A stretch of 51,511 nucleotides of DNA from Fructobacillus fructosus KCTC 3544. Lineage in GTDB: Bacteria; Bacillota; Bacilli; Lactobacillales; Lactobacillaceae. Of the stretch, positions 45,797-51,511 are shown one piece after another. How positions within the stretch are numbered: position 1 is the stretch's first letter; the number at the start of each line of letters is the position of its first letter. The notes below the pieces were generated by a model. It was not told where the DNA came from. It did not search any database and worked only from the letters and a program-made list of their open reading frames with translations. The stretch spans positions 1 through 51,511 of the forward strand of contig NZ_JQBH01000013.1 in assembly GCF_001438695.1 (NCBI RefSeq). The letters run 5' to 3'. Made by a program: the position numbers and the translations under genes.

Positions 45797-48595
45797 TTAA
45801 CGCAAGTAGAACGTGTTGTCATCACCGAAGTAATAGTCAACGCCATCAATCTTTTGCCAACCTTGTACGGCACGACCATCGCCGTCCGTGTAGTACTTGT
45901 AACCCCATGCTTCACGCCATCCAGCGTTCTGACGAACACCATCAATGAACCAGTAGTAAGTACCAGTATGGTAACGGAAGCCAGTGAAGAGTTCACCGTT
46001 TTCATACCAACGGTAACCACCATTTTCGGCTGAACCGTCCCATAGATACCCCGTCAACGGACGAGAGAAGTAGGTGTCATCATTACCAAAGTAGTACAAC
46101 TTTCCATCAATGAAGCGGCTACCCTGAACGGCACGACCATCACCATCGGTATAGTACTTGTATCCCCAAGCTTCACGCCATCCGGCATTCTGACGAACCC
46201 CATTAACGAACCAGTAGTAGGTCCCGGCATAGTAACGGAAACCGGTGTAAAGCTGACCATCTTCGTACCAACGGTAACCACCGTTTTCGGCAGAACCATC
46301 CCAAAGGTAACCGGATGAACGGAGGTAATAGGTATCGTCATCACCGAAATCTAACGTGATTCCGTTAACAACTTGTTTCCCTTGCACAGCACGACCATCC
46401 GCACCGGTATAATATGTCTTCCCCCATACTTCGTGGAAAGAATTATCCTGACGGACACCATCTTGGAACCAGTAATAGGCGCCAGTATAGAACTTAAATC
46501 CAGTAAACACACGGTTATTTTCATACCAACGCCAATCGCCATTGTAGTCCTGAATGTAACCATTTAATTCTAAATTATCTTGAGGCCGGGCTGGGTAATA
46601 ATGACCATTGTCGACCAGAGCACCTTGGTCTAGGACTCGATCATTAATAATCCGAGTGTTGTCACCATCAATTTCTAGGATATAACTTGGTGCGAATGTT
46701 TTAAAAGTTAAGTAAGCAGTCACAACAAAACGGTTGTTATTGGCATCACCATTGTTAATTGGGTAAAAAGAATAAGTTTCCGTTCCGCCCTTAAAGTCGC
46801 TACTCAAAACAATGCCGTTTCCGTTCAACTTTTTATAGTGTCCCTGAATCCCATCATCCGATACATAACCCAGCAAAAATGACTGATATTGAGCATCTGA
46901 TCCCCAGGCAATCCGGGGGTTATCAGTCGCAAAATGCCAACCGCGGGTTACTACGAATAGGTACCAACGACCCGCGTGTTCAAACAAGACTGGCCGTTCG
47001 ATTTCATCATTCACAGCGTTGGCAACCATCAAGGGTTTTTCAATCGATGCGACCGTATAATCCGAATTCAACTTCACCAAACCAACCGAAGCGTTTGAAA
47101 GGTAGCCCATGTCATACTCGCGGTTATCTTTGTGACTCAAAAGACGGGCTTGTTCTTTTTTGTAATCTTCAAAGGACATGCCATAGTTTGCTTGGTTAAA
47201 GAAATTATTGATTCCTTGGAAACCGACTTTGTAGCCTGTATTCGCTTCAAAGGCAACGTACATCTGGTCACCATCAAACACAAGATGAGGATCACGCATG
47301 GCGTTACAGTCGTCAAACTTTGGCAACTTATCAACGTTAGTGTAATTAATTTGATTGATATCGCCATCGCCAGCAAAAATGGTCTTATGATCCGTTGCTT
47401 TCGCATGGTTGATGGTCAAACCACTATTCCAATCATTCCCATCCTTTGGCTCAACTGACACTTGTGCCGTTGTCAGCGTTTGTTGCAACGGTTCCCAGTG
47501 GTAGAGGTTTGAATAAATAAAACGAATTGTTGTGTCTTCGGGATGCAACATTACGGTTGAACCAGACCACTCTTGCTGCATCCTATCCAAGTACTGGTCT
47601 TGTACTTTTGGATCGCGCCCTTCACCAAATGAATTGAAGACATAACCTAAGTATTGCCAAGTGGAAATATCTTGGTTATTGGCATCGATACGTTGAGCAA
47701 ACAAGCCCATTTTACCTTGCCAATCATCACCGAAAACCAAACAAACAGCTAAGTGGTAACCGTGATAATTCGCCGGTGTGCCATCCGGGTTGGTTACTGG
47801 CCAAGAATCACCCATGTGTTGCTTAACCATCTCCCCTGTCTTTTGATCAGGTTCGTACACATTGGCAACATCCTTGCTTAAAGTGCTGAACTCAAACTGA
47901 GGGGCTCGCTTAGTTGAATCATCGAGTGAATCCACGATGGTGTTCATATCATGACGGGTAAAGTGTAATAAACCATCATCATTGACATCTTGAGGCTGGC
48001 TCTGAACATCAGATTGTTGAACATAAGCAACCGTATTTGACTGACGCATCTTTACAAGAACACGACCGTTGACAACATTTGCTTGAACAGATGACACAAC
48101 GTTATTATCAGCCACCGTGTCAACTAAGGTTTCGCCGGTTACGTCTGCGTAGAGTTTCGTCCCCTTCATCAAATAACCTGTTGCGGTCCCATTATCGTTA
48201 AAGTCGATTTGCAGACCCTGACGTGGTTGCTCATAAGTGTTTGTTGGCAACTTAGCTGCTTCAGTTTTAGTCCCATTATTGGAAGCATTCTGGTCATCAT
48301 TCGTTGATTGGTTAACTTGATTATTAACCGTATCCTTCTGCTGATCAGTTTGTTTATTATCGGCGCTTACCGTTTGATTAGTCCCGCTCACAGATTGTGC
48401 AGTGGTTGACTGTGTATCAGCATTTGACTGCTGTTCAGTACCCTGTAAACTTTGGCTCTGCTGCCCAGCTTGATTTGTTTGCTGACCATCGTCCGCACTG
48501 GCTGCCATTCCCGAAGCAGCGACAATTGATAAAGCGGTAACAGTAGCAATACACCACTTCTTACCAGCTTTATACATTTTGACATGTTTCTTCAT
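45797..48595 (-). CDS. GH68 fructansucrase (levansucrase/inulosucrase type) with glucan-binding repeats, altered active-site motif
   Basis: 932 residues. A KxYKxGKxW signal (MYKAGKKW) is followed by a Gln/Thr/Asn-rich linker (to about 115), a GH68 domain (about 190-645) and three C-terminal aromatic repeats (679-932). GH68 enzymes split sucrose and build levan or inulin outside the cell. Asp263 (nucleophile, in MGDSWP), Asp435 (AMRDPHL) and Glu533 (IERPVLF, acid/base) are present, as is QEWSGSTV. The position before the nucleophile is Gly262, where the family, and the copy next door, have Trp (WDSWP; Trp85 of Bacillus SacB). That Trp lines the sucrose subsite, so activity may be reduced or changed. 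No LPXTG motif is present; surface retention would rely on the repeats. Linkage specificity cannot be read. Confidence 0.92.
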   Translation of the reverse strand: MKKHVKMYKAGKKWCIATVTALSIVAASGMAASADDGQQTNQAGQQSQSLQGTEQQSNADTQSTTAQSVSGTNQTVSADNKQTDQQKDTVNNQVNQSTNDDQNASNNGTKTEAAKLPTNTYEQPRQGLQIDFNDNGTATGYLMKGTKLYADVTGETLVDTVADNNVVSSVQANVVNGRVLVKMRQSNTVAYVQQSDVQSQPQDVNDDGLLHFTRHDMNTIVDSLDDSTKRAPQFEFSTLSKDVANVYEPDQKTGEMVKQHMGDSWPVTNPDGTPANYHGYHLAVCLVFGDDWQGKMGLFAQRIDANNQDISTWQYLGYVFNSFGEGRDPKVQDQYLDRMQQEWSGSTVMLHPEDTTIRFIYSNLYHWEPLQQTLTTAQVSVEPKDGNDWNSGLTINHAKATDHKTIFAGDGDINQINYTNVDKLPKFDDCNAMRDPHLVFDGDQMYVAFEANTGYKVGFQGINNFFNQANYGMSFEDYKKEQARLLSHKDNREYDMGYLSNASVGLVKLNSDYTVASIEKPLMVANAVNDEIERPVLFEHAGRWYLFVVTRGWHFATDNPRIAWGSDAQYQSFLLGYVSDDGIQGHYKKLNGNGIVLSSDFKGGTETYSFYPINNGDANNNRFVVTAYLTFKTFAPSYILEIDGDNTRIINDRVLDQGALVDNGHYYPARPQDNLELNGYIQDYNGDWRWYENNRVFTGFKFYTGAYYWFQDGVRQDNSFHEVWGKTYYTGADGRAVQGKQVVNGITLDFGDDDTYYLRSSGYLWDGSAENGGYRWYEDGQLYTGFRYYAGTYYWFVNGVRQNAGWREAWGYKYYTDGDGRAVQGSRFIDGKLYYFGNDDTYFSRPLTGYLWDGSAENGGYRWYENGELFTGFRYHTGTYYWFIDGVRQNAGWREAWGYKYYTDGDGRAVQGWQKIDGVDYYFGDDNTFYLR
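45800..46561 (-). repeat. Three glucan-binding-type repeats in the first fructansucrase gene
   Basis: Units at 45800-46051, 46052-46312 and 46313-46561 encode 84, 87 and 83 residues. The last two units of the protein are nearly identical (GYLWDGSAENGGYRWYE); the first is more divergent (GYIQDYNGDWRWYENN). Confidence 0.88.
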
Positions 48596-48654
48596 TCCCT
48601 AACCTCAAAATACTCTCTCTAATTTACAAGTGAATTATTAGACATACAATAAAA

Positions 48655-48682
48655 ATTATACAGGTTATTTTTTTATTTTCAA
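48655..48682 (-). promoter_or_regulatory. Promoter of the first fructansucrase gene
   Basis: Minus strand TTGAAA (48677-48682), 16-base spacer, TATAAT (48655-48660), about 60 bases before the ATG; GAGGTTAGGG serves as ribosome binding site. Confidence 0.6.
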
Positions 48683-48753
48683 TTAATATTCATTTTATCT
48701 AAAGCTACCCTTTTATCTTTTAAATAAATTGACAGTCTTTTCTTTGTACAAAA

Positions 48754-48781
48754 AAAGATCTAGGAAATTTCCTAGATCTTT
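48754..48781 (-). terminator. Terminator of the second fructansucrase gene
   Basis: A perfect 28-base palindrome centred on AGGAAATTTCCT, with AAAGATCT/AGATCTTT arms and a T-run on the minus strand. Confidence 0.85.
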
Positions 48782-48792
48782 AAGGTTAATTA

Positions 48793-49557
48793 ACGCAAAT
48801 AGTAGGTATTGTCATCACCAAAGTAATAGTTCTGACCATCGATGTTCTGCCATCCTTGAACGGCACGACCATCACCATCTGTGTAGTACTTGTAGCCCCA
48901 TGCTTCACGCCAACCGGCGTTCTGACGAACACCGTCGATGAACCAGTAGTAAGTACCGGTGTAGTAACGGAAGCCAGTGAAAAGTTCACCATTTTCGTAC
49001 CAACGGTAACCACCGTTTTGAGATGAACCATCCCAAATATAACCGGTCAATGGACGTTCATAGAATGTATTGTCATCCCCAAAGTTATAGAGAATACCAT
49101 CGATGTAACGTGTGCCTTGAACAGCACGACCATCATTATCCGTGTAGTAGGTGTAACCCCAAGCTTGACGCCAACCGGCATTTTGACGAACACCATCGAT
49201 GAACCAGTAGAAGGTTCCGGCATAGTAACGGAAGCCAGTGAAAAGTTCACCATTCTCGTACCAACGGTAACCACCGTTTTCAGCAGAACCATCCCAAAGG
49301 TACCCGGATGAACGCAGGTAGAACGTACCATCGTTACCAAAGTCTAGTTCCTGACCATGAATGTTTTGAATTCCTTGAACAGCACGGCCGTCTGCTCCAG
49401 TATAGTACGTCTTCCCCCAGGCTTCGTGGAATGAACTATCCTGGCGCTTACCATCTTGGAACCAGTAATAAGCCCCAGTGTAGTATTGGAATCCTGTAAA
49501 TAATTGGCCATTTTCAAACCAGCGCCAATCATTCACATCTTCGTCAAACAGGTAGCC
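48793..49557 (-). repeat. Three glucan-binding-type repeats in the second fructansucrase gene
   Basis: Three tandem units of about 85 residues; the first begins GYLFDEDVNDWRWFENG, the second GYLWDGSAENGGYRWYENG, the third GYIWDGSSQNGGYRWYENG. The DNA is strongly similar to the repeats in the other two surface genes, down to long identical stretches. Confidence 0.88.
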
Positions 49558-49581
49558 ATTCCAACCAGTATGATCTTGGTG

Positions 49582-49686
49582 TGGAGTTGGCGTAGGTGTT
49601 GGTGTTGGAGTTGGAGTTGGTGTTGGTGTTGGAGTTGGAGTAGGCGTAGGAGTTGGTGTTGGGTTTGGAGTTGGTGTAATTGGTGT
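49582..49686 (-). repeat. Pro-Thr hexanucleotide repeat linker
   Basis: About 17 Pro-Thr dipeptides encoded by an imperfect 6-base repeat (plus-strand form GTTGGT/GTTGGA/GTAGGC variants). It separates the wall-binding-like region from the aromatic repeats of the second fructansucrase. Unit changes would keep frame, so linker length can vary without truncation. Confidence 0.85.
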
Positions 49687-51511
49687 CGCCACACCATTAC
49701 CATCAACCCATACATCCTGTCCGTTTAATACCAGCTTTTGATTAATCAATAATTCATGGTTCGAATCGAAGCAGTAGTTCTGACCATCAATCGTTGTCCA
49801 ACCAGTCACAAAGCTACCGTTTGATGAAGCGTAGTATTTATGCCCATCAAAGTTCACCCATGCGTTAGTTTTGGCAGCACCATTTTCAAAATAGTATTCG
49901 TTGTTTTCAAAAGAACGAACACCCGTATAGAGTTCTCCGTTTTCATACCAGGATGATGGGAAACCATCTAACGGTGCTTCCCTATAAAGGCCTGTCATAT
50001 CGCCCTTCTTCTGAGCATCCGTGGCATATGTCTTGGAATCCATCGTAAGGGCTCCCTGTGATAACAACACATTGTTAATCACTTGGGTTTGATTACCATT
50101 GATTTCTAATACGTAACTTGGTGCAAAGGTCTTACTATCCAAGTAACTTGTCACGACAAAACGATTACTGCCATCCGTATTTGGCATAACTAAGAAGGAA
50201 TAAGTATAACCTGTACTCTTTGGGTTGATATCACTTGCTAGTACTAAGCCATTGCCATTAAGTGGTTTATAGTGACCAAGGATACCATCTTCTGACACAA
50301 ATCCCAAAAGATATTCAACACTACCATTAGCTCCGTGAGTGACGTAACCATTTGTGGAAGCCATGTGCCAGCCATGAGAAGCTGTAAACAAATACCACTT
50401 ACCATCGTGTTCAAAGACCGTTGGGCGTTCCAATTCATCGGTTACTGCATTAGCAGTCAGTAAAGGTTTTTCAATGGACTTAACTGTGAAATCACCGTTC
50501 AACTTCACAATACCCAAAGCTGCATTGGCCAAATAGGCTTTGTTAAAGGCCAATTTATTACCTTCCAATGACAACTTATCGTTTTGATATGTTGATCCTT
50601 GACTGCCAAAATAAGCTTCATTGTTTAAGTTGTTAGCCCCCTCAAATCCAGTATCTGAACCTGTGTTCGATTCAAACAAAAGGTAAGCTTGTCCATTATC
50701 AACAACGAAATGTGGGTCACGAAGAGCAACTTCATCACTAAAGTTATCCATAGTAGCACCAGCTTGCGAATCATTCTGGTATACTTTGCCGTCTGCTACA
50801 AAGATACTCTTGTGGTCCGTCGTCTTTGTGTGATCGATGGTCAAACCGTTATTCCAGCTACCATCTTTCCCTTCAACAAATACCTTAGCCGTTGTTAAAA
50901 TTTGACCTTCAGCTGTAAAGTTTGTGTAGAAGAAGCGCAATGAATCATCATTAGCATTCATCATGACCGTTGATCCAGACCATTCGGATAATGTCTCCTC
51001 AAGGTAACGATCACTGCCATCAAATTTATAGCCCTCAGCCTTTGTATTGAAAACGTAGCCAAGGTATTACCAGCTAGCGATATCATCAGTGTTATCAGTC
51101 AGTTTCTGGGCAAACAAGCCCATCTTGGCATCATACCAATGTTCGGTACCAGCTGCATCCGCAACCAATCCAACAGCTAAATGGTAGCCGTGATAATCTG
51201 CAGCAGCTCCATTGATATCCTGAACAGGCCAAGAATCCCAAACACGTAGTTTCGTCTGGCTACCATCAGCGTTGGTTTGGTAGGCAGATGGAATTTCCTT
51301 CTTCAAATCATCTGTGTTTATCTTTGGCGCCCAATACTTCGAATCATTCATGGCATCGGGAATCGAATTCATATCAGCACGTGTGTAATGTGCTTCCTGA
51401 TTATCATCATTCGTTGTGATGACATTTGCTGATAAATCGTTCTTATCAACAAAATGCTCGTATGCTGATAAAATGGACAGATTTTATGCATCGTCCACTG
51501 TATAATTATCC

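Larger units (their letters stand above)
48790..51511 (-). pseudogene. Second GH68 fructansucrase gene, interrupted by two in-frame stops, 5' end outside window
   Basis: One continuous frame of about 907 codons encodes a GH68 domain, a wall-binding-like region (about 49690-49990), a Pro-Thr linker and three aromatic repeats. It is broken by TAA at 51484-51486 (between TVDDA and NLSILSAY) and TAA at 51067-51069 (DDIASW*YLGYVFN). The first fructansucrase reads STWQYLGYVFN there with CAA, so the second stop is very likely a CAA-to-TAA change. All catalytic motifs are intact: VWDSWPVQ, ALRDPHF and DELERPTVF, plus SEWSGSTV. The sub-fragments 51372-51067 and 50964-48790 have internal Met codons but no signal peptide, so neither would be exported. 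The downstream reading frame shows no other decay, suggesting recent damage or sequence error. Confidence 0.88.

Noticed and set aside
43130-49557. CRISPR array
   Set aside because: The repeats are coding, ~255 bases long and in frame, with no short direct repeats separated by unique spacers.
51067-51372. Independent 101-residue protein
   Set aside because: It is a piece of the GH68 domain (contains VWDSWPVQ) bounded by an in-frame stop, not a gene of its own.
1-51511. Reassignment of TAA/TAG to glutamine
   Set aside because: Nearly every conserved gene I checked ends at TAA at the expected length, so TAA is a working stop. The four internal stops are better explained as mutation or error. 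Low-level suppression remains untested.

Overview
The window reads as chromosome from a low-to-mid GC lactic acid bacterium of the Leuconostoc/Fructobacillus/Weissella group (inference). The signs are surface proteins with KxYKxGKxW signal peptides, aromatic glucan-binding repeats of the kind carried by Leuconostocaceae sucrases, a complete gatCAB set, zinc-free L32, and an rnc-smc-ftsY-ylxM-ffh operon. I favour Fructobacillus or Leuconostoc but cannot prove the genus. Almost every gene whose terminus I checked ends in TAA. Most genes lie on the minus strand; prolyl-tRNA editing, rpmF, rqcH, mscL, rpsO and rpsT are on the plus strand.

Layout: 1-1729 is the 5' part of a mucus-binding-type surface protein with an in-frame stop. 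1.9-7.8 kb holds tuf, a TPR-like protein, an RNase J2-type rnj gene, and the infC-rpmI-rplT operon with an AUA-start infC and an attenuator-like leader. 7.8-14.7 kb holds a DUF1361 membrane protein, a ProX-type editing protein, rpmF, an interrupted rqcH, mscL, a deoxynucleoside kinase, ruvA, a class A sortase and a Cof-type phosphatase. 14.8-22.3 kb is the signal recognition/SMC/RNase III operon. 22.4-28.6 kb is murB-nhaP-cdaA-cdaR-glmM, linking peptidoglycan precursor synthesis, a sodium/proton antiporter and c-di-AMP synthesis. 28.8-40.1 kb holds a DUF1456 protein, mutS-mutL, an RlmD-like methyltransferase, a diacylglycerol kinase and gatCAB. 40.3-40.9 kb holds rpsO and rpsT.

From 40.9 kb the window becomes accessory and surface-directed: a YafQ/DinJ-like toxin-antitoxin pair, two small unrecognised membrane-anchored proteins, a secreted C39-like cysteine peptidase carrying glucan-binding repeats, a GtrA-family protein, and two tandem GH68 fructansucrases with the same repeats. 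The first fructansucrase has an open frame but has Gly in place of the Trp that precedes the nucleophile Asp. The second keeps that Trp but is cut by two in-frame stops. Thus both may be impaired.

The most unusual signal is four in-frame stops in three otherwise open long frames (mucus-binding protein, rqcH, second fructansucrase). Each can be explained by one C-to-T change in a Gln codon, and for one of them the paralogue 3.5 kb away does have CAA at that position. Because TAA terminates the ordinary genes here, I read this as gene decay or a sequence/assembly problem rather than recoding. I did not find a clearly new defence or mobile system. The best candidates for undescribed biology are the repeat-sharing surface locus and the infC leader.
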